Below, piece after piece: positions 33,926 through 44,181 of a DNA stretch of 64,000 nt (the first letter of the stretch is position 1; each line of letters starts with the position of its first letter). The stretch comes from Roseisolibacter agri (GTDB lineage: Bacteria > Gemmatimonadota > Gemmatimonadetes > Gemmatimonadales > Gemmatimonadaceae): contig NZ_BRXS01000006.1 in assembly GCF_030159095.1 (NCBI RefSeq), positions 62,001-126,000 of the forward strand, read 5' to 3'. Under the pieces are notes generated by a model. It was not told the origin of the DNA. It did not search any database and worked only from the letters and a program-made list of their open reading frames with translations. The position numbers and the translations under genes are program-made.

Positions 33926-35278
33926 TCAGGCCGTCGGGCTCGCGGCGCGGGGCGCCGCGGCGGCGGTGGCCGTGCTGCCGTAGCCCACCACGCCCGGCGT
34001 GGGCTTCAGCTTGGCCTCGAACTCGTGCCGGAACTTCTTGAGGCCGGACACGACCGGCGTCGCGCAGCTGTCGCTGAGCACGCAGATCGTCTTGCCGGTC
34101 ATGTTGTCGGCGATCGAGAGCAGCGTGTCGAAGTCGCGCACCGTGCCGTCGCCGGCCGAGATGCGCTCCATGATCTTCGTCGTCCACGCGGTGCCCTCGC
34201 GGCACTGGGAGCACTGCGCGCAGCTCTCGTGAGCGTAGAAGCGGCACAGGCGCGCGATCTGCCGCACCATGTCCTGCTGATCGTCGAAGACGATGACGCC
34301 GCCGGAGCCGAGCATCGAGCCCGCCGCGACGAAGCCCTCGTAGTCCATGATCGCGGTGCGGCACTCCTCGGCCGTCAGGAACGGCACCGAGGAGCCGCCC
34401 GGGATCACGGCCTTGATCTCGCGGCCGTTCGCGGCGCCGCCGCAGAGGTCCCACAGGAACTCGCCGAAGTTGAAGCCGAGCGGCACCTCGTAGTTGCCCG
34501 GGCGCGCGGCGTTGCCGCACACCGAGAACAGCTTGGTGCCGACGCTCTTCGGGTTGTCCGGGCGGCCGAACTGCTTGTACCACTCGGCGCCGTTGTTCAG
34601 GATGTGCGGCACCGCGGTCAGCGTCTCGACGTTGTTGATCGTCGTCGGCTGCCCGAACAGGCCCGCGACCGCCGGGAAGGGCGGCTTGATGCGCGGATTG
34701 CCGCGGCGCCCCTCCAGCGAGTTCATGAGCGCCGTCTCCTCGCCGCAGATGTAGGCGCCGGCGCCCTGGTGCACGTGCACGTGCACCGTCTTGCCGCTGC
34801 CCATCGCGTTCTCGCCGAGGATGCCGGCGGCATACGCCTCCTTCACCGCGGCGCGCACCTGCTCCAGCGGCTCGGTGAACTCGCCGCGGATGTAGATGTA
34901 GGCGACGGTGGCGTAGATCGCGTACGCGCCGAGCGCCACGCCCTCGACCAGGGCGTGCGGCGTCCAGCGCATGATCTCGCGGTCCTTGAACGTGCCCGGC
35001 TCCGACTCGTCGGCGTTGCAGCACAGGTAGTGCTGCTTGCCGTCGGGCTTCATGAAGCTCCACTTCACGCCCGTCGGGAAGCCGGCGCCGCCGCGGCCGC
35101 GCAGGCCGGAGTCCTTGACGATCGTCTGGATCTCGGCCGGGTCCATCTTCAGCGCCTTCTCGAGCGCGACGTAGCCGCCGCGCTCGCGCCACCCCTGCAG
35201 GGTGCGCGCGGCCGGGTCGCCGAAGTGCTTCGAGAGGACGGGAGTCTCGCGCTCGTGCGAGCGGTGGGGATAGCCCAT
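33926..35278 (-). CDS. nuoF: NADH-quinone oxidoreductase subunit F (NADH and FMN binding)
   Basis: NuoF binds NADH, FMN and cluster N3. The 450-residue protein has the GLRGRGGAGFPTGVKW glycine-rich NADH loop, CNADESEPGTFKDREIM for FMN, the ICGEETALMNSLEG motif and the 4Fe-4S cysteines CAQCSQCREGT plus a later Cys (SDSCATPVV). An Ala-rich tail follows. The ATG at 35278 lies 2 bases after the nuoE stop. The in-frame extension upstream overlaps nuoE and is rejected. Confidence 0.96.
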   Translation of the reverse strand: MGYPHRSHERETPVLSKHFGDPAARTLQGWRERGGYVALEKALKMDPAEIQTIVKDSGLRGRGGAGFPTGVKWSFMKPDGKQHYLCCNADESEPGTFKDREIMRWTPHALVEGVALGAYAIYATVAYIYIRGEFTEPLEQVRAAVKEAYAAGILGENAMGSGKTVHVHVHQGAGAYICGEETALMNSLEGRRGNPRIKPPFPAVAGLFGQPTTINNVETLTAVPHILNNGAEWYKQFGRPDNPKSVGTKLFSVCGNAARPGNYEVPLGFNFGEFLWDLCGGAANGREIKAVIPGGSSVPFLTAEECRTAIMDYEGFVAAGSMLGSGGVIVFDDQQDMVRQIARLCRFYAHESCAQCSQCREGTAWTTKIMERISAGDGTVRDFDTLLSIADNMTGKTICVLSDSCATPVVSGLKKFRHEFEAKLKPTPGVVGYGSTATAAAAPRAASPTA

Positions 35279-35280
35279 GG

Positions 35281-35835
35281 TCAGGTCAGCGCGGCCAGGA
35301 TCTCGGGGACGCGCGCCGGCGTCACCGACTCCAGGAACTGCTCGTTGATCATCACCGGCGTGGCGAAGCCGCACGCGCCGAGGCACTCGACCTCGATCAC
35401 CGTGAAGCGGCCGTCGGCGGAGGTGACACCGAGCTCGCCGCAGCCCGTGTGCTGCAGGAAGGCGTCGACGACGCCCTCCGCCCCGCACACGTGGCACGGC
35501 GTGGTGGTGCACACCTGGATGAAGTACCGCCCCACCGGGTGCTGGTGGTACATCGTGTAGAACGTCACCACGCCCTTCACGTAGGCGGGCGTCAGCGCCA
35601 GCACGTCGGCCACCTCGGCCATCGCGTCGTCGCTCACCCAGCCGCGCTCGCGCTGCACGATCCAGAGCGCGGGCAGCAGCGCCGCCATCTTGTTCGGGTA
35701 GCGCGTCAGCAGCTCGTCGAGCTCCGCGCGCGCGGCGCCCGTGAACACCGCCTCGTACGGGCCGTGGTCGTGTTCCGCGCCGTGCGCCGTCAGCTGGTCG
35801 GGGGACGGCTTGGGCGTCGAGGGGCCGAAGGTCAC
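35281..35835 (-). CDS. nuoE: NADH-quinone oxidoreductase subunit E (2Fe-2S)
   Basis: NuoE carries the N1a cluster. The 184-residue thioredoxin-like protein has LPALWIVQRERGWVSDDAMAEVA, VVTFYTMYHQHPVGRY, and the cluster cysteines CTTTPC and CLGACGFATPVM. I chose a GTG start at 35835, which overlaps the nuoD stop by 4 bases (GTGA); upstream in-frame sequence is the antisense shadow of nuoD. The N-terminal 30 residues are poorly conserved and charged. Confidence 0.93.
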   Translation of the reverse strand: MTFGPSTPKPSPDQLTAHGAEHDHGPYEAVFTGAARAELDELLTRYPNKMAALLPALWIVQRERGWVSDDAMAEVADVLALTPAYVKGVVTFYTMYHQHPVGRYFIQVCTTTPCHVCGAEGVVDAFLQHTGCGELGVTSADGRFTVIEVECLGACGFATPVMINEQFLESVTPARVPEILAALT

Positions 35836-37145
35836 CGGTCCACCTCGCCCATCACGATGTCGATGCTGGCGTTGACCACGATCACGTCGGAGAGCAGGTG
35901 CCCCTCGACCATCTTCGGGATGGCCGACAGGTTGATGAACGCCGGCGGGCGGATGCGCCAGCGCACCGGCTTGCTGGTGCCGTCGGACACCATGTAGTAG
36001 CCCTTCTCGCCCTTCGGGCTCTCGACCGGCACGTAGCACTCACCGACCGGCGGCCGCGGGCCCTCCATCACGAGCTTGAAGTGATGGATCATGCTCTCCA
36101 TCTCGCTCGTCGCCTTGCGCTTGGGCGGGAGGATGATGCGCGGGTCCTCGACGTTGATCGGGCCGTCCGGCAGCCGCTCGATCGCCTGCTCCAGGATGCG
36201 GATGCTCTGCAGCATCTCCTCCATGCGGACCAGGTAGCGGTCGTACACGTCGCCGTGCGTGCCCACGCAGACGTCGAAGTCGTACGTCTCGTAGTCGAGG
36301 TACGGGAAGTCCTTGCGCACGTCGTACGCGACGCCGGACGCGCGCAGCATCGGGCCCGAGAGGCCGTAGTTCAGCGCCTCGTCGCCGGTCATCACGCCTA
36401 GGCCCACCGTGCGGCCGACCCAAATCGCGTTCCGGGTCAGCATCTTGTCCGCCTCGGCCAGCGTCTTGGGGAAGCCCTTCACGAACTTGCGCAGCCCGTC
36501 CATCCACCCGTCGGGGATGTCGGCCGCCATGCCCCCGACGCGCGTCAGCGACGTCGTGAGGCGCGCGCCGACCCAGCCCTCGAGCAGGTTGTAGATGTTC
36601 TCGCGTTCCTGGAACGTCCACAGGAACGGCGTGAACGCGCCCAGGTCCACCGCCGTCGTGCCCATCCAGACGAGGTGCGACATGATGCGCGACAGCTCCA
36701 TCGTGATCACGCGCAGCACCGTGCAGCGCGGCGTGATCTCGATGCCGAACAGCCGCTCCGCGCCGAGCGCGAAGGCGACGTTGTTCCCCGGCGAGTTGAG
36801 GTAGTCCTCGCGGTCCGTCCAGGGGATGATCTGGTTGTACTGCCGGTACTCGCCGATCTTCTCGAAGCCGCAGTGCAGGTAGCCGACGTGCGGGATGCAG
36901 CGCACGACGGTCTCGCCGTCCAGCTCGAGCACCAGGCGCAGCACGCCGTGGGTCGCCGGGTGCTGCGGGCCGATGTTGATCAGCATGTGCTCGCCCGCGA
37001 GGTCGGGCTCCAGCCCGGGCGGCGCCTCCATCGGCACGACCTGCCCGCGGTCGTCCACGACGAGCGGCACGCGCTGCGGCCGGCCGTCGGGACCGAGGCC
37101 GGTCGTGGAGAGGGCGACTTCGACGGTTCGCTTGGTGGTGGGCAT
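35832..37145 (-). CDS. nuoD: NADH-quinone oxidoreductase subunit D
   Basis: NuoD provides the quinone-site loop at the foot of the peripheral arm. The 437-residue protein has NIGPQHPATHGVLRLVLELDGE (with the quinone-ligand His), VGYLHCGFEKI, RVGGMAADIP, and ends INLSAIPKMVEGHLLSDVIVVNASIDIVMGEVDR, where the final Asp-Arg is the family hallmark. It is separate from nuoC, not fused. The ATG is 8 bases beyond nuoC. The N-terminus has about 45 non-conserved residues. Confidence 0.97.
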   Translation of the reverse strand: MPTTKRTVEVALSTTGLGPDGRPQRVPLVVDDRGQVVPMEAPPGLEPDLAGEHMLINIGPQHPATHGVLRLVLELDGETVVRCIPHVGYLHCGFEKIGEYRQYNQIIPWTDREDYLNSPGNNVAFALGAERLFGIEITPRCTVLRVITMELSRIMSHLVWMGTTAVDLGAFTPFLWTFQERENIYNLLEGWVGARLTTSLTRVGGMAADIPDGWMDGLRKFVKGFPKTLAEADKMLTRNAIWVGRTVGLGVMTGDEALNYGLSGPMLRASGVAYDVRKDFPYLDYETYDFDVCVGTHGDVYDRYLVRMEEMLQSIRILEQAIERLPDGPINVEDPRIILPPKRKATSEMESMIHHFKLVMEGPRPPVGECYVPVESPKGEKGYYMVSDGTSKPVRWRIRPPAFINLSAIPKMVEGHLLSDVIVVNASIDIVMGEVDR

Positions 37146-37153
37146 CGGGCTCC

Positions 37154-37852
37154 TTACTCGCCGGTCACCTCGCCGCTGGCGAGGCGTCGGCGCATCTCGT
37201 CGGGCAGCTCGGCGAACGCCTCGGCGACCGTCAGCTCCTCCATCGAGTAGCGCGCCTCCGGATTCGCGGCGAGCGCCTGCTTCAGCTGCTCCGCGCGGCT
37301 GAAGCGGCCGCGCAGCGGGAAGTCCTTCCGCAACGGGAAGCCTTCCTTGTACTGCTCCCACATCAGGATGCGGCGCAGGTCGGGATGGCCGGCGAAGCGG
37401 ATGCCGAACATGTCGAAGCACTCGCGCTCCAGCCAATCCGCGCCGTGGTACACGGGCCACACGCTCGGCACCTCCAGCGGCGCGCCCTTGGGCAGCAGCG
37501 CCTTGAGGCGGAGGAAGCGGCGGTACGGCAGCGAGCGGAGGTGCCAGACCACCTCGAGCGGCTGCTCGAGGTCGCGGAACTCGACCGCGGTGACGTCGAC
37601 GAGGTAGTCGTAGCGCTGCGACGGGTCGTCGTGCAGCCAGCGCACGATGTCGAGCACGCGCGCGGTCTCGACGACGACGGTCGTCTCGCCCCACACGACG
37701 TCCACGCGCAGCACGGCCGCGCCGAACTGCGCCTGCAGGTCGGCGGCGCTGGGGTTCGGCGTGCCCCCACGATGGGGGATCTGCTTCGGGGTCCGGGGCG
37801 CGTCGTGCGGAGCCGCGGACCCCGGGATCTGGATCGGCGTCGTCGGGGTCAC
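37154..37852 (-). CDS. nuoC: NADH-quinone oxidoreductase subunit C
   Basis: The 232-residue protein has the 30-kDa subunit motif: VEFRDLEQPLEVVWHLRSL, then LPKGAPLEVPSVWPVYHGADWLERECFDMFGIRFAGHPDLRRILM, the clearest NuoC signature. The N-terminal 35 residues (Pro/Ala rich) are not conserved, so a slightly later start is possible. It lies between nuoB (61 bases) and nuoD (8 bases). Confidence 0.94.
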   Translation of the reverse strand: MTPTTPIQIPGSAAPHDAPRTPKQIPHRGGTPNPSAADLQAQFGAAVLRVDVVWGETTVVVETARVLDIVRWLHDDPSQRYDYLVDVTAVEFRDLEQPLEVVWHLRSLPYRRFLRLKALLPKGAPLEVPSVWPVYHGADWLERECFDMFGIRFAGHPDLRRILMWEQYKEGFPLRKDFPLRGRFSRAEQLKQALAANPEARYSMEELTVAEAFAELPDEMRRRLASGEVTGE

Positions 37853-37913
37853 GGAAGTCGCGAGGGGGTGGTGCCGGTCGTACGTCGGGCGAGCGCGCCG
37901 TCGCCCGAGGCGG

Positions 37914-38570
37914 TCACAGGCCGGACCGCGTCTGGTGCACCGAGTTCCCGAACGGCTCCGACAGCTCGTCGATGGCCGACGGCGGGATGTAGAGCTGGGA
38001 CTCGGGGTCGGGGATCATCTCGTGGCGCAGCGCCTCGTCGCGGAGCCGCTCGCCCATGACCTTCTTCTGCAGCATCATGATCCCGTACATCAGCGCCTCG
38101 GGCCGCGGCGGGCAGCCGGGCACGTAGACGTCGACCGGGATGATGTTGTCGATTCCCTGCACCACCGCGTAGTTGTCGAACATGCCGCCCGTGCTGGCGC
38201 ACGCGCCCATCGCGATCACCCACTTGGGCTGCGGCATCTGCTGGTAGATGCGGCGGATCACCGGCGCGAGCTTGAGCGGCACGCGCCCGGCGCACAGCAG
38301 CACGTCGGCCTGGCGTGGCGAGAAGCTCAGGCGCTCCATGCCGAAGCGCGCCAGGTCGTACTTGCTGGCGGCCGTCGCCATGAACTCGATGGCGCAGCAC
38401 GCGGTCCCGAAGGGCATCGGCCACATCGAGTTGGCGCGCGCCCAGTTGACCAGGAAGTCGAGGCGGGAGGTGACCCACCCTTCCTGCGTCACGGGGTCGA
38501 CCGAGACGACCTGCCGGCCGTCGTCGCGGCGCTCGGCCGCGGTCCCGTCGGGGCGGGTGATCAGTCCCAT
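37914..38570 (-). CDS. nuoB: NADH-quinone oxidoreductase subunit B
   Basis: NuoB holds the terminal N2 cluster. The 218-residue protein has the tandem-cysteine motif [40 protein letters not shown] and [17 protein letters not shown], giving the four N2 ligands. The ATG ([13 protein letters not shown]) overlaps the end of nuoA by 10 bases, so translation is coupled. A C-terminal extension of about 20 residues is not conserved. Confidence 0.97.
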   Translation of the reverse strand: MGLITRPDGTAAERRDDGRQVVSVDPVTQEGWVTSRLDFLVNWARANSMWPMPFGTACCAIEFMATAASKYDLARFGMERLSFSPRQADVLLCAGRVPLKLAPVIRRIYQQMPQPKWVIAMGACASTGGMFDNYAVVQGIDNIIPVDVYVPGCPPRPEALMYGIMMLQKKVMGERLRDEALRHEMIPDPESQLYIPPSAIDELSEPFGNSVHQTRSGL

Positions 38571-38965
38571 TGCAGCGCCCCCTTCTTCCAGACGTAGGCG
38601 AAGCCCACGAGCAGGATGCCGATGAAGACGAGCATCTCGCCGAGGCCGAAGAACGACACCTGCCCGGCGGGGCAGCCGGTGGGCGTGAGCGCGACCGCGC
38701 AGGACAGCTGCCGGAACGCGACGCCCCACGGGATCATGAAGACGGTCTCGATGTCGAAGATGATGAACAACATCGCGACCAGGTAGAACTTGACGCTGAA
38801 GCGCTCCCGGGCGTCGCCGAGCGGGGACATGCCCGACTCGTAGGGCTGCGACTTGATCGGGGTCGGGCGCGGCCGGAGCGTCACGGCGCTGATCCCGAGG
38901 ATCAGCACGGCGTTCAGGGCCACGAAGCCGAACAGCAGGAGGAGCGGGAAGTAGGACCGAACCAT
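38561..38965 (-). CDS. nuoA: NADH-quinone oxidoreductase subunit A
   Basis: NuoA is the first gene of the complex I operon. The 134-residue protein has three membrane helices and the signature [36 protein letters not shown], including the conserved acidic cluster. A short Cys-containing insert ([15 protein letters not shown]) between helices 2 and 3 is unusual. Transcription likely starts about 47 bases upstream from a TTGAAC/TATCTT promoter with an overlapping palindrome. Confidence 0.96.
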   Translation of the reverse strand: MVRSYFPLLLLFGFVALNAVLILGISAVTLRPRPTPIKSQPYESGMSPLGDARERFSVKFYLVAMLFIIFDIETVFMIPWGVAFRQLSCAVALTPTGCPAGQVSFFGLGEMLVFIGILLVGFAYVWKKGALQWD

Positions 38966-38987
38966 GTCTGTCGCGTTGTCCGCCCAA

Positions 38988-39009
38988 GCTCGTGAAATTT
39001 TTCACGAGC
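38988..39009. promoter_or_regulatory. Rex-like palindromic operator upstream of nuoA
   Basis: A perfect 22-base palindrome has arms GCTCGTGAAA and TTTCACGAGC around TT. Its core TCGTGAAATTTTTCACGA differs from the Rex consensus TTGTGAA-N4-TTCACAA only at one symmetric position per half. It covers about +4 to +25 relative to the predicted nuo transcription start, a classic repressor position. The identity of the regulator is inference; no rex gene is in the window. A hairpin in the leader RNA is an alternative. Confidence 0.65.
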
Positions 39010-39018
39010 GATGGAGAG

Positions 39019-39048
39019 AAGATAACGCGCGGCGCAACCGGAGTTCAA
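39019..39048 (-). promoter_or_regulatory. Promoter of the nuo operon
   Basis: A -35 TTGAAC (39043-39048) and a -10 TATCTT (39019-39024) lie 18 bases apart (17 if the -10 is read TTATCT). The predicted start is near 39012, giving a leader of about 47 bases to nuoA. The palindrome at 38988-39009 lies immediately downstream. Confidence 0.6.
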
Positions 39049-39134
39049 CCCGAACGCTCGCGCCCGGCGCCGCGCGCCGGCTGTGTACGCGCGGGCCCGT
39101 CGTCAGCACCTGCCGCGCGTGCGTCCGCCGGGGC

Positions 39135-39536
39135 TCAGCCCGTGAACATCCCCGCGCCGTAGAGCACCGCCGCCAGCGCGGCCAGCAGCCCCACGATCCA
39201 GGCGACCGGGTTCAGCCCGCCGCCGGCCGACGAGTTGGCGACGACCGGCCCCTCGCCCTTCCGAACGCCGACGCGCGCGAACTCCTCGCGTCCGTCCGGT
39301 TCCGTACCGTGGCCGACGCCCCACGTCGTCTTCTGCACCGAGTCCGCCCCGCCGAGCGCCGTCTCCGCCTGCTCGTACCGATCGAGGTCCGCGCGCGGCG
39401 CGAGGCCGGTCCCGTCCGCGCGCGCCGCGCGGTCCACGGGCACCTCGCGGTCGAGGTTCCGCGACTGCGGCGCCGTCAGCTCCGGCCCGCCCTGCTCCAG
39501 ATTCTCCTCGGCGGGCACCTTGTCAGGGGTGGCCAT
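39135..39536 (-). CDS. Small hypothetical protein with C-terminal membrane anchor
   Basis: I do not recognise this 133-residue protein. It is hydrophilic and charged up to about residue 105 (QSRNLDREVPVDRAARADG, TEPDGREEFARVGVRKGEG). A single C-terminal transmembrane helix follows (NPVAWIVGLLAALAAVLYGAGMF), so it is probably tail-anchored with the bulk in the cytoplasm. The ATG at 39536 has AGGAG 10 bases upstream and is preferred over a start 30 bases earlier. It lies alone between the sdhB hairpin and the nuo promoter. Link to either respiratory complex is speculation from position. Confidence 0.65.
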   Translation of the reverse strand: MATPDKVPAEENLEQGGPELTAPQSRNLDREVPVDRAARADGTGLAPRADLDRYEQAETALGGADSVQKTTWGVGHGTEPDGREEFARVGVRKGEGPVVANSSAGGGLNPVAWIVGLLAALAAVLYGAGMFTG

Positions 39537-39581
39537 GTGGCGTGCGCTCCTGGTTGGGGTCTGCACCCAGGGTCAGCAGCA

Positions 39582-39615
39582 AGCGGGCCACGCACCGGAG
39601 GATGCGTGGCCCGCT
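39582..39615 (-). terminator. Hairpin after sdhB
   Basis: Perfect 13-bp arms (39582-39594 and 39603-39615) with an 8-base loop lie 25 bases after the sdhB stop. Only TTGCTGC follows, so the U tract is weak. It plausibly ends the sdhCAB transcript. Confidence 0.65.
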
Positions 39616-39640
39616 CGTCGCTCCGCCGCGATCGCGCGTG

Positions 39641-40411
39641 CTAGCCCGCGTACTCCACCGACTTCGGCGCCGCGGTGAGCGAGGCGCGGATGTAGTCGCG
39701 GTTCATCCGCGAGATCGTGTCGATGCTGATCTCCTTCGGGCAGGCCTCCTGGCACTCGCCGTACAGCGTGCAGTGCCCGAAGCCCTCGAGGTCCATCTGC
39801 TCGACCATCGCCAGCACGCGGCGGAAGCGCTCCGGCTGTCCCTGCGGCAGGTGGCCGAGGTGCGCCACCTTCGCGGAGGTGAAGAGCGACGCCGACGCGT
39901 TGGGGCACGCCGCCGCGCACGCGCCGCAGCCGATGCAGGCCGCCGCGTCCATCGCGGCGTCGGCGTCCGGCTTCGGGACGAGGATCTCGTTCGCGTCGCG
40001 CGCGCCGCCCGTGTTGACCGACACGTAGCCGCCCGCCTGGATGATGCGGTCGAGCGCCGAGCGGTCGACGACGAGGTCCTTCATGATCGGGAAGGCGCGG
40101 GCGCGCCACGGCTCGACCCAGATCTCGTCGCCGTCCTTGAAGCTGCGCATGTGCAGCTGGCAGGTCGCCGTCCCCTTCATGGGGCCGTGCGCGGCGCCGT
40201 TGATCATCATCGCGCACGAGCCGCAGATCCCCTCGCGGCAGTCGTGGCTGAACGCGACGGGCTCCTTCCCTTCCTCGACGAGCTGCTCGTTGAGGACGTC
40301 GAACATCTCGAGGAACGACATGTCGGGCGACACGTGGCCGAGCTGGTAGGTCTCCAGCTTGCCCGCGGCCTTCGGACCGGCCTGTCGCCAGACGTGCAGG
40401 GTGATCTTCAT
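39641..40411 (-). CDS. sdhB: Succinate dehydrogenase iron-sulfur subunit
   Basis: SdhB passes electrons from SdhA flavin to the membrane quinone site. The 256-residue protein has 2Fe-2S ligands Cys58, 63, 66 and 84 ([16 protein letters not shown]). The 4Fe-4S and 3Fe-4S ligands are Cys159, 162, 165 and 169 ([12 protein letters not shown]) and Cys214, 220 and 224 ([12 protein letters not shown]). The sequence style matches the enzyme class with a single diheme SdhC. The ATG lies 2 bases after the sdhA stop. It is the last gene of sdhCAB. Confidence 0.97.
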   Translation of the reverse strand: MKITLHVWRQAGPKAAGKLETYQLGHVSPDMSFLEMFDVLNEQLVEEGKEPVAFSHDCREGICGSCAMMINGAAHGPMKGTATCQLHMRSFKDGDEIWVEPWRARAFPIMKDLVVDRSALDRIIQAGGYVSVNTGGARDANEILVPKPDADAAMDAAACIGCGACAAACPNASASLFTSAKVAHLGHLPQGQPERFRRVLAMVEQMDLEGFGHCTLYGECQEACPKEISIDTISRMNRDYIRASLTAAPKSVEYAG

Positions 40412-40413
40412 CG

Positions 40414-42327
<1,914 letters not shown>

Positions 42328-42334
42328 GACGGTC

Positions 42335-43084
42335 TCAGTGCCCCGCGAGCGTGGACGGCTGGGCCGGCGCCGGCGCGGCGGCCGCCTCGATGGCCTCGGC
42401 GGGCACGCCCGCCTCGGGCGGCGCGGCCTTCACCGCGCCCAGGAAGACGCCGAGCGGCACGGCGGTGAAGCCCAGCGTGATGATCGCGGCGACGAGCGTC
42501 GCGACCGCGCGCTGCGTCGGCCGCGCCGACGGACGGTTGAGCCCCAGCGTGCGGAACGAGCTCCACGCGCCGTGGAACAGGTGCAGCGCGAGCGCCCCCA
42601 TCGACAGCACGTAGAAGCCCACGATCCACGGCACCGTGAACGCCTTCACGACGTTGTTGTACACGTCCGTCTTGCTGTAGTCCGCGAACAGCGAGAGCGT
42701 CGTGAACTGCAGGATGTGGAACACGATGAACGCGAGCAGCAGGAAGCCGCCCCAGCGGATCGTGCGCGACGCGAACGTCGAGATCTGCGGCTCCAGCTTC
42801 GCGTAGCCCTGCGGCCGCGCGGCCTGCTTCTGCCGCGTCAGCTGCACCGCCGCGACGACGTGCAGGATCACCGACGCGAGGAGCACCCCGCGCACCGCCC
42901 ACAGCGCACCACCCACGGTGTGCTTCAGGAAGTACCCGTAGGCGTTCATCTTCGCGGCCGACTGGAACATCTGCAGGTTGCCGACCATGTGGCCGAGCAC
43001 GAAGCCGACGCCGATCAGGCCGGTGATCGCCATGACCACCTTCTTCCCGATCTGCGACTGCCAGAAGTTGCGAACCAGCTGCAT
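42335..43084 (-). CDS. sdhC: Succinate dehydrogenase cytochrome b subunit (B-type)
   Basis: This 249-residue membrane anchor has five hydrophobic helices and scattered histidines suited to bind two hemes ([49 protein letters not shown]). No separate sdhD exists, so the complex is the single-anchor type common in menaquinone users. It ends with an Ala/Pro-rich tail. The ATG at 43084 ([15 protein letters not shown]) follows the mdh terminator by 22 bases and has only a weak ribosome-binding site. Confidence 0.93.
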   Translation of the reverse strand: MQLVRNFWQSQIGKKVVMAITGLIGVGFVLGHMVGNLQMFQSAAKMNAYGYFLKHTVGGALWAVRGVLLASVILHVVAAVQLTRQKQAARPQGYAKLEPQISTFASRTIRWGGFLLLAFIVFHILQFTTLSLFADYSKTDVYNNVVKAFTVPWIVGFYVLSMGALALHLFHGAWSSFRTLGLNRPSARPTQRAVATLVAAIITLGFTAVPLGVFLGAVKAAPPEAGVPAEAIEAAAAPAPAQPSTLAGH

Positions 43085-43105
43085 CTCTCGGTGCGGAGAA
43101 AGGAA

Positions 43106-43135
43106 ACGCCGCGGGCGCATGTGCCCCCGCGGCGT
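43106..43135 (-). terminator. Intrinsic terminator of mdh
   Basis: Perfect 10-bp GC arms (43106-43115 and 43126-43135) with a 10-base loop are followed on the minus strand by TTTCCTTTC. The hairpin starts 8 bases after the mdh stop and 22 bases before the sdhC ATG. Confidence 0.75.
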
Positions 43136-43143
43136 CGGAGAAC

Positions 43144-44073
43144 TCAGAGCTTGATCGCGGCCATCGGGTCGCGCACCGCCTGCGCGCTCTGCTCGAGCGC
43201 CGCGCGCTCGGCGTCCGTCAGCTCGACCTCCACCACCTGCAGCAGCCCACCCCTGCCCAGCTTGCACGGCACGCCGAGGTAGAGGCCCGACATCCCGTAC
43301 TCGCCTTCCAGCCACGCGGCGCACGGGAGGATGCGGCGCTGGTCGTTGACGATCGCCTCGACCATCTGCACCGCGCCGGCCGACGGCGCGTAGTACGCGG
43401 AGCCCGTCTTGAGGTGCTTCACGATCTCGGCGCCGCCGTTGCGCGTGCGGTCGACGATCGCGTCGAGCTTGTCCTTCGCGAGCAGCTGCGTGACCGGGAT
43501 CCCGCTGACGCTCGTGTAGCTGATGAGCGGGACCATCGTGTCGCCGTGGCCGCCCAGCACCATCGCCTGGATGTCGCGCACCGAGACGTCCATCGCCTCG
43601 GCGAGGAAGCCGCGATAGCGCGCCGTGTCGAGGACGCCCGCCATGCCGATCACGCGCTCGCGCGGGAAGCCCGTGACTTCCTTCGCGACGTAGCACATCA
43701 CGTCGAGCGGGTTCGACACGACGATGACGATCGCGTTCGGCGACGTCGCCTTGATCTGCTCGCTGACCTGCTTGACGATGCCGGCGTTCGTGTTCAGCAG
43801 GTCGTCGCGCGACATGCCCGGCTTGCGCGCGATGCCCGCCGTGATCACGACGATGTCCGAGCCCGCCGTCTCGTCGTAGCCGTTCGAGCCGATGACGCGC
43901 GAGTCGAACCCTTCGATCGGCGCCGACTGCCACTGGTCGAGGCCCTTCCCCTGCGGAATGCCTTCCGCGACGTCGACCATCACGACGGTGCGGGCGAGCT
44001 CCTTCTCCGCGATGCGCTGCGCGGTCGTGGCGCCGACGTTCCCGGCGCCCACCACCGTGATCTTGTTGACCAT
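43144..44073 (-). CDS. mdh: Malate dehydrogenase
   Basis: Mdh interconverts malate and oxaloacetate with NAD. The 309-residue protein is the LDH-like type: [20 protein letters not shown] (NAD fold), [21 protein letters not shown] with the substrate arginines, VSNPLDVM, and the catalytic His in [12 protein letters not shown]. The conserved Arg in the active-site loop (RKPGMSR) marks malate rather than lactate specificity. The ATG at 44073 ([11 protein letters not shown]) was chosen over a longer frame. The gene is monocistronic, with its own promoter and terminator. Confidence 0.96.
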   Translation of the reverse strand: MVNKITVVGAGNVGATTAQRIAEKELARTVVMVDVAEGIPQGKGLDQWQSAPIEGFDSRVIGSNGYDETAGSDIVVITAGIARKPGMSRDDLLNTNAGIVKQVSEQIKATSPNAIVIVVSNPLDVMCYVAKEVTGFPRERVIGMAGVLDTARYRGFLAEAMDVSVRDIQAMVLGGHGDTMVPLISYTSVSGIPVTQLLAKDKLDAIVDRTRNGGAEIVKHLKTGSAYYAPSAGAVQMVEAIVNDQRRILPCAAWLEGEYGMSGLYLGVPCKLGRGGLLQVVEVELTDAERAALEQSAQAVRDPMAAIKL

Positions 44074-44113
44074 GTGGCCGGGTTGCTGAGGTTTTTTGGG
44101 GGACAGCGCCGGA

Positions 44114-44142
44114 AAGCTATCGGGGCCGTCCACATGCGGCAA
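44114..44142 (-). promoter_or_regulatory. Promoter of mdh
   Basis: A -35 TTGCCG (44137-44142) and a -10 TAGCTT (44114-44119) with a 17-base spacer lie upstream of mdh, giving a leader of about 34 bases. No clear Shine-Dalgarno sequence is seen; the leader holds a C5A6 tract on the minus strand. Confidence 0.55.
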
Positions 44143-44181
44143 CGGACGAGCTTGCGCGTCGCGGCGTGGACGACGCGCGGA

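Noticed and set aside
38988-39009. CIRCE (HrcA) site for the nuo palindrome
   Set aside because: CIRCE has 9-bp TTAGCACTC arms with a 9-base spacer; this site has TGAA/TTCA half-sites with a short centre, closer to Rex.
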